Shown: positions 52,529-63,603, counted from the first letter of the stretch. The stretch is 64,000 nucleotides of DNA from Rhodospirillaceae bacterium (GCA_008012315.1 SSEL01000042.1:27133-91132), one strand, 5' to 3'. Numbers and translations are program-made. The notes: generated by a model not told the origin, from the letters alone.

Positions 52529-54001
52529 ATGGGGTCGGAAAATCAATCGCTTGCGGGGCAAGTGGTCGCCATCACCGGGGCATCGGCCGGGGTAGGACGA
52601 GCGACGGCGCGGGAATTTGCCAAGGCGGGAGCCAGACTTGCTCTGATCGCACGCGATGAGCGGGCTTTGCAAGCGGTGCGTGATGAAATCCATTCGATCG
52701 GTGGCGAAGCCATGATCGCCGTCGTTGACGTTGCCGATGCGCCGGCAGTCTTCGACGCCGCCGGCCAAATCGTCAAAGAACTGGGGCCGCTCGACATCTG
52801 GGTCAACAATGCGATGCTGACCGTATTTTCACCATTTGCGGAGATGACGCATCAGGAATTCGCGCGCGTTACTGACGTCACTTACCTCGGCTACGTTCAC
52901 GGAACCATGGCAGCGCTGCGTCATATGCGGCCGCGGAATCGCGGCACCATCGCCCAGGTGGGTTCCGCGCTGGCTTATCGCGGCATTCCGCTCCAGGCCG
53001 CCTATTGCGGCGCCAAACATGCCATTCGCGGCTTCACGGATTCGCTGCGCGCCGAGCTCATTCACGAGAACAGCGATATTGCGGTGACAATGGTGCAATT
53101 GCCCGCGACAAACACACCGCAATTCGATTGGGCGCGCAGCCGGCTTGCCGGTGCGCCAAGCCCGGTTCCACCGGTCATCCAACCGGAGGTGGCGGCTCGT
53201 GCGATCGTTGCAGCAGCACAGGGGCGGGACCGCGAATACTGGCTTGGCCGCAGTACCGTCGCGACAATCCTCGCTCAAATGACCGTGCCAGGTTTTCTTG
53301 ATCGCTTTCTTGCCCGGCATGCCTATGACACTCAGGCTCGGGGCTGCGAAATTGCCGGCGACAGGCCGGATAATCTGAAGCGCCCTGTTCACGCGTTGCA
53401 CAGGAGCCGGGGATCGTTCAGCGAAGAGGCTGGGAACGCGGCTGCATTGTGGTCCGAGAGGCAAGTTCGGGTCGGTGCCGGTCTGGCCCTCGCCGGTCTC
53501 GGTCTGGCGATCGGCGCCTGTGCGCGACACTTCATCGGCGGGAAAACCGAGCGCGCGCGTCCACAAATTCCATTTGATCGCGATAAACATCGACGGAACG
53601 AGCTAAATGCCAGCACAGGGAGAAATGGCAATAACTTCTTTTTCGTCGACCACCGAAACGCCCAAGCCGAAAGCCGGTGCGCGCCGTGCCGGCACAAAGG
53701 ACTTAACGGTTGCCGGCAAGAAAGGCGCCCGCCTGAGATATGTTTCCGATGCGGCACCGGGCTTCCGGCGAACCGAAAGGAAAAATCGTGTCATCTATAC
53801 GCGCGCGAATGGATCGGTCATTCGCGACAAATCCGTCATCGCGCGCCTCCGCTCCCTGGCCATTCCGCCGGCCTGGACCGATGTCTGGATCTGCCCCAGT
53901 GCGGCCGGACATTTACAGGCGACGGGTCGCGACGCGCGAGGCCGGAAGCAATATATTTATCACAGCGCTTTCCGGGAGATCCGCGACCAGGCAAAATATG
54001 A
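52529..54001 (+). CDS. SDR family oxidoreductase with abnormal, overlapping C-terminus
   Basis: Residues 1-about 245 are a normal SDR: TGASAGVGRATAREFAKAG, WVNNAMLTVF, the Ser in AQVGSALAYRG and Tyr/Lys in AAYCGAKHAIRGF. About 90 further residues lead to a hydrophobic stretch (VRVGAGLALAGLGLAIGACA, near 53480-53530), where such proteins usually end. The frame stays open to 54001, through the first third of the topoisomerase gene, adding about 130 Arg/Cys/Pro-rich residues with no protein-like pattern. A TAA directly before the topoisomerase ATG (53604-53606) lies in another frame. A frameshift or lost stop is the simplest reading. Confidence 0.72.
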   Translation: MGSENQSLAGQVVAITGASAGVGRATAREFAKAGARLALIARDERALQAVRDEIHSIGGEAMIAVVDVADAPAVFDAAGQIVKELGPLDIWVNNAMLTVFSPFAEMTHQEFARVTDVTYLGYVHGTMAALRHMRPRNRGTIAQVGSALAYRGIPLQAAYCGAKHAIRGFTDSLRAELIHENSDIAVTMVQLPATNTPQFDWARSRLAGAPSPVPPVIQPEVAARAIVAAAQGRDREYWLGRSTVATILAQMTVPGFLDRFLARHAYDTQARGCEIAGDRPDNLKRPVHALHRSRGSFSEEAGNAAALWSERQVRVGAGLALAGLGLAIGACARHFIGGKTERARPQIPFDRDKHRRNELNASTGRNGNNFFFVDHRNAQAESRCAPCRHKGLNGCRQERRPPEICFRCGTGLPANRKEKSCHLYAREWIGHSRQIRHRAPPLPGHSAGLDRCLDLPQCGRTFTGDGSRRARPEAIYLSQRFPGDPRPGKI

Positions 54002-54761
54002 ACATTTGATTGAATTCGCGCAGGCCCTGCCGATGGTCCGGCAGCGCGTGAAGAGACATATGGATCTCAAAGGTCTGTCGCGCCGGCGGGTGCTTGCGAC
54101 AATCGTTTATCTGCTTGAGACAACTCTCATTCGCGTTGGCAATGCAGATTATGCGAAAAAGAACAGCAGTTATGGCGTGACGACGTTGCGCAACCCGCAT
54201 GTACGGGTCAATGGTGCCGAGATCCTTTTCCGGTTCAGGGGAAAGACCGGAAAGACTTGGCGGGTGAAGCTGAAGGACCGGCGGGTCGCAAAAGTTCTCA
54301 AGGCCTGCCAGGAACTGCCAGGGCAGCAGCTGTTCCAATACGAAGATGCGCAGGGCAGGGTGCAGACGGTTGGTTCGACCGATGTCAATCGCTATCTTCG
54401 TGAAATCACAGGCCGCGACATCACGGCGAAGGATTTCCGCACCTGGGCCGGTACGCTTCTAGCCGCGTTGGAACTTGCGGCGTTGCCGCCTTTCGAGCGT
54501 CCCACGGAAGCAAAACGCAATATCAAGCTGGTTGCAAAAGGTGTCGCGGAGCGACTGGGAAACACGCCAACCATCTGCCTCAATTGCTATATCCATCCGG
54601 GAATTCTGCAGCTCTATTCAGCAGGATTATTGAAGCTGAAGACACCGACGGCTAAAGCCACAAAAGAGATTGATGCCGATCTCATCTCGACCGAAGAACT
54701 GGCGGTTATAGAGATCCTGCGGCGTGCGGCTCGGGCGGCCGAAATTGCAGCACCGACCTGA
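53607..54761 (+). CDS. Type IB DNA topoisomerase
   Basis: A 384-residue protein (378 if started at 53625). The bacterial topoisomerase IB pattern is clear: LRYVSDAAPGFRRTERKNRV, IPPAWTDVWICPSAAGHLQATGRD in two parts, GRKQYIYHSAFREIRD, and in the catalytic domain TTLIRVGNADYAKKNSSYG with the Arg, KDFRTWAGT, and the nucleophile Tyr328 in CLNCYIHPGIL. It relaxes supercoils by nicking one strand through a 3'-phosphotyrosine. GGGAG lies before the second ATG with short spacing, so the start is uncertain. The gene overlaps the extended frame of the SDR gene. Confidence 0.9.
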   Translation: MPAQGEMAITSFSSTTETPKPKAGARRAGTKDLTVAGKKGARLRYVSDAAPGFRRTERKNRVIYTRANGSVIRDKSVIARLRSLAIPPAWTDVWICPSAAGHLQATGRDARGRKQYIYHSAFREIRDQAKYEHLIEFAQALPMVRQRVKRHMDLKGLSRRRVLATIVYLLETTLIRVGNADYAKKNSSYGVTTLRNPHVRVNGAEILFRFRGKTGKTWRVKLKDRRVAKVLKACQELPGQQLFQYEDAQGRVQTVGSTDVNRYLREITGRDITAKDFRTWAGTLLAALELAALPPFERPTEAKRNIKLVAKGVAERLGNTPTICLNCYIHPGILQLYSAGLLKLKTPTAKATKEIDADLISTEELAVIEILRRAARAAEIAAPT

Positions 54762-54771
54762 TCGCCGTTGA

Positions 54772-54954
54772 TCAGTCGTCTTTCGGCTTGGATGCTTCTT
54801 CGGCAGCCGCACGGCCACCCTTCAGGTTCTCGACGCCCGGGTCTTCGCCTTGGGGCCCGTTCTTCGACGATGTCGTCTTCTGCGTCCCGGTCGGAGGGCT
54901 TGGCTGTTGCTTGCGCCGGTCCTCATCTTCAGGCCGGATCTGTCGTCGGGTCAT
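54772..54954 (-). CDS. Small charged hypothetical protein
   Basis: A 60-residue, very hydrophilic, probably disordered protein rich in Lys, Asp, Glu, Pro and Gln, with NLKGGRAAAEEASKPKDD at its end. I do not recognise a family. Evidence that it is real is positional: its ATG overlaps the stop of the Rieske oxidoreductase gene by 4 bp, the coupling used throughout this genome, and it ends 10 bp from the end of the topoisomerase gene, leaving no spare space. Confidence 0.6.
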   Translation of the reverse strand: MTRRQIRPEDEDRRKQQPSPPTGTQKTTSSKNGPQGEDPGVENLKGGRAAAEEASKPKDD

Positions 54955-56450
54955 TTGAATACCTCACGTTTCTCAAGCGGGTGCCGCGCCGGTCCATGGA
55001 TAACCTCGCCGTCTCGATCGAAGATCGATCCGTGGCAAGGGCAATCCCAGGTCTGCTCGGCATTGTTCCAGGTCACCGTGCAGCCTTTATGCGTGCAGGC
55101 GGCCGAGAGAACTTGCAGGTCGCCTTTATCGTCTTTCCAAACGGCGAATTTTTCGTCACCACGCGTCAGGACCGCACCCTGGCCGAGCGGTATGGACTCA
55201 GCCGACTTGGTGAGTGATTGCGTGTCGCCGCTTTTGTGAAAGTCTTCCGGAACCGGACGCATAGGATCATAGAGCTCATCCCAGGGGCGTGCGCCTTTGC
55301 AGATCTCGCCGGCGATGGTCAGTCCGGCCGCGGTTCCGTTGGTGATTCCCCAGGCGTTGAAGCCGGTTGCGACATGAAAGCCCGGCGCCTTCGCGGGGTC
55401 CGGCTGCCCCACATAGGGCATGCGGTCGACCGTGTCGTAGTCTTCGTTGCACCAGCGCCAGACGGCCTCTGCGATTGGCAGGTTGGCGCGTGCCCAATCT
55501 TCCAGATCGAGGAAGCGTTGCCCGACATTCCCATCCCGGCCGGTATCGAAGCGCGGTCCGAGGACGATCAGCAGCGGGCCTTCGGCATCCTGCCCCAAGC
55601 GGATCGAGTGGGTTGGCTCATCGATTCCCAGGAACATACCGTCCACAGCGGAAATCTCGGTCGGCCGAAAAGCCATGGCAATATGCATGCGCGGCTGGAG
55701 CTTGTTGCTATAGCCGATCGGGCTTTTGGCCGGGCTGTTCGTGGCCATGATCAGATGTTCGGCGGTCACCTTCCCATCGCCTGCGGACACTTGCCAGCTT
55801 CCGCCGGGTTCGAATGTCGTCGCCCGGCTGCTCTCATAGAGCTTGCCGCCGCGAGACGCGACCGCAGCCGCCAGGCCTTCCAGATATCGCGTGGGGTTGA
55901 ATTGGGCCTGCTGCGGGAAATGCAGTGCTCCCGCCGTCGCGAAGGGAAGCGGGGTCCGGTCCAATACCTCCGCCGTCAGGCCGAATTTCCGCGCGGCTTC
56001 CGCCTCTTCCGCCAGTTCGTGTCGGCGCGCCGCGTGAAGCGTGTAGCTGTAAGCGTCTTTTTGCTGGTAGTCGCAGGAGATCAGATAGGAATCGATCCAA
56101 TAGCGTATGCATTCCATGCCGGCGAGATTGGCCCTGGCGTAAAGCCCGGCGATCTCGGTGCCCGCATGCTCGGCCAGATAGCTGTAGATCAAGCCATGCT
56201 GTGTGGTGATCTTGGCCGTCGAACGTCCCGTCACCTGCGTGCCGATACGGCGCCCTTCGAGCACCACCACTGATTTGCCGGCCTCGCATAGCGCCAGTGC
56301 CGCCGTTAATCCGACAATGCCGCCGCCGATAATGACGGCGTCGCAAGCCACATCTTCGGAGAGTGCGGGAAAGGTCGTTTTAAGGGCGTGATCGCTCCAA
56401 CAGCATCCTCGCTCAGCTGGGAGGATGCCGGAAACCGCCGGAAAGGACAT
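54951..56450 (-). CDS. FAD-dependent oxidoreductase with C-terminal Rieske domain
   Basis: A 499-residue fusion. The DAO-type FAD domain begins with CDAVIIGGGIVGLTAALALC and VVVLEGRRIGTQVTGRSTAK, and later GFHVATGFNAWGITNGTAAG. The last about 90 residues are a Rieske domain with CTHKGC and CPCHGSIFD, giving the two Cys and two His that bind a 2Fe-2S cluster. Such proteins (YhfW-like) are common in bacteria but their substrate is unknown. It is coupled to the small gene that follows; the region upstream (56451-56554) has no gene. Confidence 0.9.
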   Translation of the reverse strand: MSFPAVSGILPAERGCCWSDHALKTTFPALSEDVACDAVIIGGGIVGLTAALALCEAGKSVVVLEGRRIGTQVTGRSTAKITTQHGLIYSYLAEHAGTEIAGLYARANLAGMECIRYWIDSYLISCDYQQKDAYSYTLHAARRHELAEEAEAARKFGLTAEVLDRTPLPFATAGALHFPQQAQFNPTRYLEGLAAAVASRGGKLYESSRATTFEPGGSWQVSAGDGKVTAEHLIMATNSPAKSPIGYSNKLQPRMHIAMAFRPTEISAVDGMFLGIDEPTHSIRLGQDAEGPLLIVLGPRFDTGRDGNVGQRFLDLEDWARANLPIAEAVWRWCNEDYDTVDRMPYVGQPDPAKAPGFHVATGFNAWGITNGTAAGLTIAGEICKGARPWDELYDPMRPVPEDFHKSGDTQSLTKSAESIPLGQGAVLTRGDEKFAVWKDDKGDLQVLSAACTHKGCTVTWNNAEQTWDCPCHGSIFDRDGEVIHGPARHPLEKREVFK

Positions 56451-56554
56451 CGCGGATCCCTTGCCTCAGATGTTTCCCATCATGTGAGCAATTAAACCGG
56501 GACGACCGCCGATCGTTCCCCGTCGACACATCCCTGTGAGCCGAGGGGAGGAGG

Positions 56555-56788
56555 CTAGTCCGCGAGATCGATATCGTCCCGGAGCGGAGCAACGATTTTA
56601 GCGTCGATATGGTGGGCGATCGCCGCCGGAATGAGGGGATGGATCTCAATGATGTTCCAGTTGCGCCCCCTCTCCCGTTGGGGCAGGCGACCGATCTTCA
56701 CGCGTTCGACGGTGCCCGGGGCATATTCCCAGATCTTGCTGAGCAGATATCGCTCGAGCGGTTCGTGGAACATGATGGCCTTGCTCAT
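56555..56788 (-). CDS. Small hypothetical protein
   Basis: A 77-residue protein with a balanced composition: MFHEPLERYLLSKIWEYAPG, then VERVKIGRLPQRERGRNWNI and a helical C-terminus ending DDIDLAD. No domain is recognised. GGGAG lies 7 nt before the ATG. The codon pattern looks protein-like and the same short family seems familiar from other alphaproteobacteria, which I cannot verify. A set of three direct repeats lies directly upstream. Confidence 0.55.
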   Translation of the reverse strand: MSKAIMFHEPLERYLLSKIWEYAPGTVERVKIGRLPQRERGRNWNIIEIHPLIPAAIAHHIDAKIVAPLRDDIDLAD

Positions 56789-56789
56789 G

Positions 56790-56836
56790 CGCGAACTCCC
56801 AAACGGCGCGAACTCCCCCGTTGGCGCGAACGCCCT
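56790..56836. repeat. Three tandem copies of a 12-bp repeat
   Basis: GCGCGAACTCCC at 56790-56801 and 56807-56818, and GCGCGAACGCCC at 56825-56836, are spaced 17 and 18 bp. On the minus strand each copy reads GGGAGTTCGCGC (or GGGCGTTCGCGC), and the first abuts the start codon of the small gene at 56788, supplying its Shine-Dalgarno. The set may be an amplified ribosome-binding region or binding sites for a protein. Confidence 0.65.
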
Positions 56837-57115
56837 TCAGTCGGAAAGTGCGCTTGTTCGAAGTGTCGCTATGGACGGTCGGGTGACTCAATCCGGAATA
56901 AAGCGATGGTTACGTGACAAATCACATCCTCTTCCTGTGTAAACCGGAAAGCCACATTCGAGGCGACACCATCCGGAGGATCGACGGCACGGATGTGGCA
57001 ATGGTGCGGGATTGATGTCGCAGATATTTATCGGTCGTTAACGAAACGCATCCTATTTTGCAGTTTGGTCGCCTGCCGGCCAGTCAATCGTTAAAACGTA
57101 CGAGCTGAAAGCCAG
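56837..57115. other. Intergenic region upstream of the receptor-like gene
   Basis: This stretch, with the repeats before it, makes a 327-bp gap between divergent genes. It is AT-richer around 57010-57065 (ATTTATCGGTCGTTAACG), where a promoter for the gene at 57116 is expected; I cannot assign boxes with confidence. No small gene or RNA is evident. Confidence 0.45.
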
Positions 57116-58873
57116 ATGACATCAAGCCGGGTCCTAGACGAGGCGCTGCTTCCCCTGAAAACGGCATCCACGCTGATCGAAGGGACATTCGTCGATATCG
57201 GCGGGCGGCTCGAGGGCGCCATGGAGATTCTCGATCGGCTTGGCGGAACCTTCACCCGCTTGCAGCATGAATTGGAAAGCGAGGATCTGCGCACGGCAAC
57301 CCGCGATATGGGAAAAGTCGCCGAGCGCATTTCCGCGCTCGCCAATACTTCGGATGATGCCCTGGAGGCCTTGCGCGGCATCGCCGGCATGGCAAATGCG
57401 ATCGACAGCCGCATTAACCAGATGCGGAAGGCGATCAAGGCGGTCGATGTTCTGGCGGTCAATGCCAAGATCGCCGCAGCGCATATCAGCGCAGCCGGCG
57501 AGGAGTTCGTGAGCTTCGCCGATGAAATCGGCCGGGCGTTGAAAGTGGCGCAACTCAACCTCGATAATTTCAGCCAGGAACTGACGCAGCTTGCGGGTAT
57601 CGTTCGCAGCGCGGTCACGGAACAGGGATCCCTCAGGCAGCGTCAGGCGGAAGCGGCCCTTACGGTCCCGCGCGCTCTTTCGCAGAGCGTGGAAACGATT
57701 GCCGCGCGCCGTCAGCAGGCGGCCACGACGGCGGCCAGCATCCAGCGCAAGAGCGCGGAAGTCGGCCGCCAGATCGGTGTCGCCGTCATGGCCTTGCAGA
57801 TCGGCGATACGACTCGGCAGCGCATCGAACATATCGAATATGCGATCGGCATCTTCAGGAATTTCGACCGGCCGGAAGGGATCAAACAGCATATTCCCGG
57901 CCTGGCGAAACTCAGCGACACCGAGCGCGAGCAGCTTATGGCTGCCGGCTGCCAGCTCCAGGACGAACAGCTGCTGGATACGGCAAAGGAATTGGACCGG
58001 CAGGTCGCCCAGATCCTGTCCGCCTTGCAGGCGCTGGCCAGCGATGCACGCGAAATCGCGATGATCGGCCGTGAAGCCTATGGTGCCGATGGGAATGCAG
58101 GCGGCACCTTCATGAGCGATCTCGAAGAGAATGTCGCCCAGGCCAACGATCTCTTGGAAGCGGTCCGGACCACCCAGGGCGATGCGGAAGCGGTCGTACA
58201 GTCGGTGCTCGCGGCATCGACCTCGCTCGCCCAGCACATGAGCGCCATCCAATCGCTGGAGGCCGATATTCGGCTGATGGGATTGAACACGACGCTCAAA
58301 TGCGGGCGCCTCGGCACGGAGGGGCGGTCGCTGACGGTGATTGCCCAGGAATTACGCGGCTGCTCCAATATCACTGCGGCGGAAGCCAGCGCGATCCTCG
58401 AGAATCTCGAAGGCATGACGGGAACGGCGGGCCGGCTGACGGACCAGCGCCGGCAAGACCAGATGTCGGAGATTGTGGCCATCGCCGAGATGATGGCGAA
58501 TTCCATCGGCAAAATGGGCTCGGTCGGCAAGGCCTTGGCCGATGCCTTGGTGGCGCTCTCCCATGACAGCGAGGCGGTCGCCCTGTTGCTGGACGAGACC
58601 GTGTCGAAGATCAATGTCCATCACGACATCGGCGAGGCCTTGCGCGGCGCGGCGGCGCGGTTGAGCGGCTTCTCACCCGTTCCCGGGGGGATGGAAGGGG
58701 AGGCCTTGGCGGCCCGTGACGATATGCTGGCGGCCCTTGCCAAGGTCTATACGATGGCCCGCGAGCGCGAGGTTTATGGCGCCTGCTTCGGCAAGGCCGG
58801 CGGTGCGATGCCGGCCGCGCCAAATGAACAGGCGCAAGCGGCTGAAGCCGATCTCGCCGATATCTTCTTTTAA
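57116..58873 (+). CDS. Soluble methyl-accepting-chemotaxis-like protein with two degenerate tip motifs
   Basis: A 585-residue, mostly helical protein without membrane segments. Two segments resemble the hairpin tip of chemoreceptors (pattern ALNAAIEAARAGE-x-GRGFAVVAxEVR): VDVLAVNAKIAAAHISAAGE followed by EFVSFADEIGRAL (about 110-140), and LMGLNTTLKCGRLGTEGRSL followed by TVIAQELRGCS (about 390-420). Both keep the Asn and hydrophobic frame but lose the Glu-Ala-Ala-Arg core, so normal CheA/CheW contact is doubtful. It ends in an acidic ADLADIFF tail. Its stop overlaps the end of the opposing cheD gene by 4 bp. Function unknown; the location suggests a part in the same signalling. Confidence 0.7.
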   Translation: MTSSRVLDEALLPLKTASTLIEGTFVDIGGRLEGAMEILDRLGGTFTRLQHELESEDLRTATRDMGKVAERISALANTSDDALEALRGIAGMANAIDSRINQMRKAIKAVDVLAVNAKIAAAHISAAGEEFVSFADEIGRALKVAQLNLDNFSQELTQLAGIVRSAVTEQGSLRQRQAEAALTVPRALSQSVETIAARRQQAATTAASIQRKSAEVGRQIGVAVMALQIGDTTRQRIEHIEYAIGIFRNFDRPEGIKQHIPGLAKLSDTEREQLMAAGCQLQDEQLLDTAKELDRQVAQILSALQALASDAREIAMIGREAYGADGNAGGTFMSDLEENVAQANDLLEAVRTTQGDAEAVVQSVLAASTSLAQHMSAIQSLEADIRLMGLNTTLKCGRLGTEGRSLTVIAQELRGCSNITAAEASAILENLEGMTGTAGRLTDQRRQDQMSEIVAIAEMMANSIGKMGSVGKALADALVALSHDSEAVALLLDETVSKINVHHDIGEALRGAAARLSGFSPVPGGMEGEALAARDDMLAALAKVYTMAREREVYGACFGKAGGAMPAAPNEQAQAAEADLADIFF

Positions 58874-59367
58874 CGCGCCGGTTCAGGCTGCTTGGTATGC
58901 GGCGCGTCGGGGCCTAATTCCCGGACGGTCGCTTCGCCGGTATCGGTATAGAAGCTGATGACACGGCCATATTGTCCGCCGGTACGCCGGGCGACCACTG
59001 GAATGCGATATTCCTGCAATCGCTGCAAGGCGACTTCCACATTCCGCCCACCGACAGTGGTGGCATCGAGGCCGAGCGGCAGGACCGCCGCGCCACCAAA
59101 AATCTTCGCCTGCAATTGCCGGGGACGACAGCCGAGGTCGATCATGCGGTCTCTCAGGCTGTCGATCGCTGACGTCCCATAACGGGGATTGTCATCACCC
59201 TTGATGCTTTTGGGCAGCACATAGTGATTGACGCCGCCCAGTTTCAAGGTCGGATCCCAGAGGCAGACCGAGACGCAGGAGCCGAGAATCGTGGTGATCA
59301 CGGCAGGTTCCGGTTCGCAGTAGACATCTCCCTGCAACAGGAATATCCGGCGCATTTTACTGGACAT
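58870..59367 (-). CDS. cheD: CheD chemoreceptor glutamine deamidase
   Basis: A 165-residue cytoplasmic enzyme. The catalytic pair is Cys31 in TILGSCVSVCLWD and His48 in GGVNHYVLP, and the later Thr lies in SFYTDTGEATVRELG. It deamidates Gln residues in MCP helices, making methylation sites. The gene is 6 bp after cheB and last in the minus-strand operon. Confidence 0.93.
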   Translation of the reverse strand: MSSKMRRIFLLQGDVYCEPEPAVITTILGSCVSVCLWDPTLKLGGVNHYVLPKSIKGDDNPRYGTSAIDSLRDRMIDLGCRPRQLQAKIFGGAAVLPLGLDATTVGGRNVEVALQRLQEYRIPVVARRTGGQYGRVISFYTDTGEATVRELGPDAPHTKQPEPAR

Positions 59368-59373
59368 GCCGGA

Positions 59374-61316
<1,943 letters not shown>

Positions 61317-61336
61317 GTTTTCGAGAACTTTGTCGA

Positions 61337-63034
61337 TTAGATCCGCTCGAATTCACTGTCCCGGCCATCGGGGCCGCCAGTGGTGAGATCGAGCGCGAAG
61401 CCGCGGCCGGCTGCGGTGCCGGTTTTGCGGGCCGGCTGCTTGGCGGCCGGAGTGGCTTGGCTGGCTGGCCGGCGGGCAGATTGGCTGGCCGGGCGGGGCG
61501 CCGGGCGGGATATGGTGCGCGCGCCCGCCTCCGGCTGATCGTCGGTTCGGAAATAGGCGATGCTGGATTGCAGCTGCTCGGCCTGGGCGGCGAGCTCTTC
61601 CGAGGTCGCCGACATCTGTTCCGAGGCGCTGGCATTCTGCTGCGTCACCTTGTCGAGCTGCTGGATCGCCTGGTTGATCTGATCGGCGCCGATATCCTGC
61701 TCGCGGCAGGCAGCGCTGATCTCGGCTACCAGTTCGGCCGTCTTCTTGATGTCGGGCACCAGGCGGGTCAGCATCTCGCCGGCTTCCTGGGCGACCTTCA
61801 AGGTCTGGGACGAGACGGTGCCGATCTCAGCGGCTGCTGCCTGGCTGCGCTCGGCGAGCTTGCGGACCTCGGAGGCGACGACGGCGAAGCCCTTGCCATG
61901 TTCGCCGGCCCGGGCCGCTTCGACCGCCGCGTTCAAGGCCAGCAGATCGGTCTGGCGGGCAATCTCCTGGACGATGGTGATCTTCTCGGCGATGGTCTGC
62001 ATCGCACCGACCGCGCGGCCGACGGCCTCGCCGCGGGCCTGGGCGTCGCTGGCCGATTGCCGGGCGATCTTCTCGGTCTGGGTGGCGTTCTCGGCATTCT
62101 GCTTGATGTTGGAGGCCATCTCTTCCATTGAGGAGGACGCTTCCTCGGCCGAGGAAGCCTGTTCGGTCGCACCTTGGGACAGCTCCTCGGCGCTGGAGGA
62201 CAGTTCCTGGCTGCCGGCCGAGACATTGTCGGAGGCGCTCAAGGCTTCCGACACCACGCCACGCAGATGCCCCACCATGCCGTTGATATGCATGATGAGA
62301 TCACCGACCTCGTCATTCGATGCATTGTCGATCGTCTTGGTCAAATCACCGGCAGCCACCGCCTGCGCCAGATTGCCGGCGCGGCTCAGGCTCTTGCTGA
62401 TGAGGACGCAGATCCACGCGCCGGCACCGGTGGCGATCAGCAGGGAGAGAATCACCGCCGAAACCAGCCACATACGCTCGTCTTCATATTCACTCTCGGC
62501 ATCGGTCTTCGCCTGAATCATGGCGCGCTTGTTCACATCGACGATATCCGTCAGGATGCCTTCGGCCTGCTTCACCAGCTCGCGGCCCTGATTTTCCGAC
62601 AAGGTTTCGGCGGCGTCACGGCCATCCGTCATACCTGTCATCAGTTCGCGCATCTTGTCCTGCACCGGCAGCCACTGATCCCACACGCTCATGAACTGAG
62701 ACAGTTTCTGTTTCGCCTCGTCATGCGTGATTTCCTCCAGCTTTCCCGCACGGGAGAGCAGATCCTGGCGCAGTTTCAGGATCTGGCTGCTGTATTGATT
62801 CCGCTGATCCGGCGTATCCGCCATGATCATATTCTTTTCCGAGCGAACCAGGCCGAGGAGCTGATTGGCGATTTCCTGGGCCAGCTCGACTTCCTGAGCA
62901 GGACCGTCAACCAGATGATCGATCGAATCGCGCAAGGAGGATAGACCGCTGATTCCAAAACCGGCGGTGACAGCGGACAAAATGATAACTGCCGCAAAGG
63001 TCAGTCCCAGTTTCAGTTTGATCGTAACGCGCAT
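61337..63034 (-). CDS. Methyl-accepting chemotaxis protein
   Basis: A 565-residue receptor. One helix (about 8-28), a periplasmic four-helix-bundle sensor (about 30-185, with the DxR-type [18 protein letters not shown]), a second helix (about 188-210), a HAMP domain (about 211-263), and the signalling domain with tip [20 protein letters not shown] then [16 protein letters not shown] Pro/Ala/Arg linker (about 505-545) joins a conserved tail [13 protein letters not shown]. Part of its sequence is identical in DNA to the MCP gene at the right edge. Confidence 0.94.
   Translation of the reverse strand: MRVTIKLKLGLTFAAVIILSAVTAGFGISGLSSLRDSIDHLVDGPAQEVELAQEIANQLLGLVRSEKNMIMADTPDQRNQYSSQILKLRQDLLSRAGKLEEITHDEAKQKLSQFMSVWDQWLPVQDKMRELMTGMTDGRDAAETLSENQGRELVKQAEGILTDIVDVNKRAMIQAKTDAESEYEDERMWLVSAVILSLLIATGAGAWICVLISKSLSRAGNLAQAVAAGDLTKTIDNASNDEVGDLIMHINGMVGHLRGVVSEALSASDNVSAGSQELSSSAEELSQGATEQASSAEEASSSMEEMASNIKQNAENATQTEKIARQSASDAQARGEAVGRAVGAMQTIAEKITIVQEIARQTDLLALNAAVEAARAGEHGKGFAVVASEVRKLAERSQAAAAEIGTVSSQTLKVAQEAGEMLTRLVPDIKKTAELVAEISAACREQDIGADQINQAIQQLDKVTQQNASASEQMSATSEELAAQAEQLQSSIAYFRTDDQPEAGARTISRPAPRPASQSARRPASQATPAAKQPARKTGTAAGRGFALDLTTGGPDGRDSEFERI
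61537..61697 (-). repeat. DNA stretch identical to 63840-64000 (MCP paralogue)
   Basis: All 161 bases compared are the same in the two MCP genes (offset 2303). The identity stops sharply at the linker on one side and runs off the window at 64000 on the other, so its full length is unknown. The encoded segment is the end of the signalling domain ([20 protein letters not shown]). Confidence 0.9.
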
Positions 63035-63064
63035 CTTTCTCTCCTATCATCAGCAGGCGGCCGA

Positions 63065-63601
63065 TCAAGCGGCGGTCTGGCCCTGAGCTGATGTCTCTCT
63101 CATATCGACCTTTTTTGACTGGCTTGAGTCGATCAGCATGACTTCCTCTCGGGAAAAGAGATGAGGAAGGTCGAAAATGATGACAAAGCCGTCATTGCGG
63201 CGACCGATGCCGCTGATGTAATCGGATTTCCAGCGCAGGCCGATTTCTGGCGCCGGTTCGATGTCCTTGGTGTTCAAGCCGATGACTTCGATGACGCGAT
63301 CGGCAATGAGGCCGAGAGTCACCTGCTTCTCGCCGATCCGCACATTGAGTACCAGGACGCGGGTATTTTCCGTCGCGGCAACGGCCGGCAATCCTAATTT
63401 TGTCCGCAAGTCGATTACGGGAACGCCGCGCCCGCGAACATCCATCAGGCCGGCCAGATAAGGTGGCGCCTCGGGCAGGCGGAACATCGGCCGCATGTCG
63501 AGAATCTCGAGCACCGAGGTGACGGAGACACCGAAGACCTCGCGTTCAATGCCGAGCGTGACGAATTGCACTTCCGGCGCAGTCGAGACCGAATTGTTCA
63601 T
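63065..63601 (-). CDS. cheW: CheW-like coupling protein
   Basis: A 178-residue protein of the CheW fold, two SH3-like beta subdomains: FVTLGIEREVFGVSVTSVLE, LAGLMDVRGRGVPVIDLRTK and VTLGLIADRVIEVIGLNTKD. It links receptors to CheA. A short charged tail after residue 155 (SSQSKKVDMRETSAQGQTAA) is extra. It lies between two MCP genes, 2 bp after the first and 30 bp before the second. Confidence 0.93.
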   Translation of the reverse strand: MNNSVSTAPEVQFVTLGIEREVFGVSVTSVLEILDMRPMFRLPEAPPYLAGLMDVRGRGVPVIDLRTKLGLPAVAATENTRVLVLNVRIGEKQVTLGLIADRVIEVIGLNTKDIEPAPEIGLRWKSDYISGIGRRNDGFVIIFDLPHLFSREEVMLIDSSQSKKVDMRETSAQGQTAA

Positions 63602-63603
63602 CG

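Noticed and set aside
56646..56891. 81-residue minus-strand frame across the triple repeat
   Set aside because: Overlaps the better supported 77-residue gene in another frame and has shadow-like composition.
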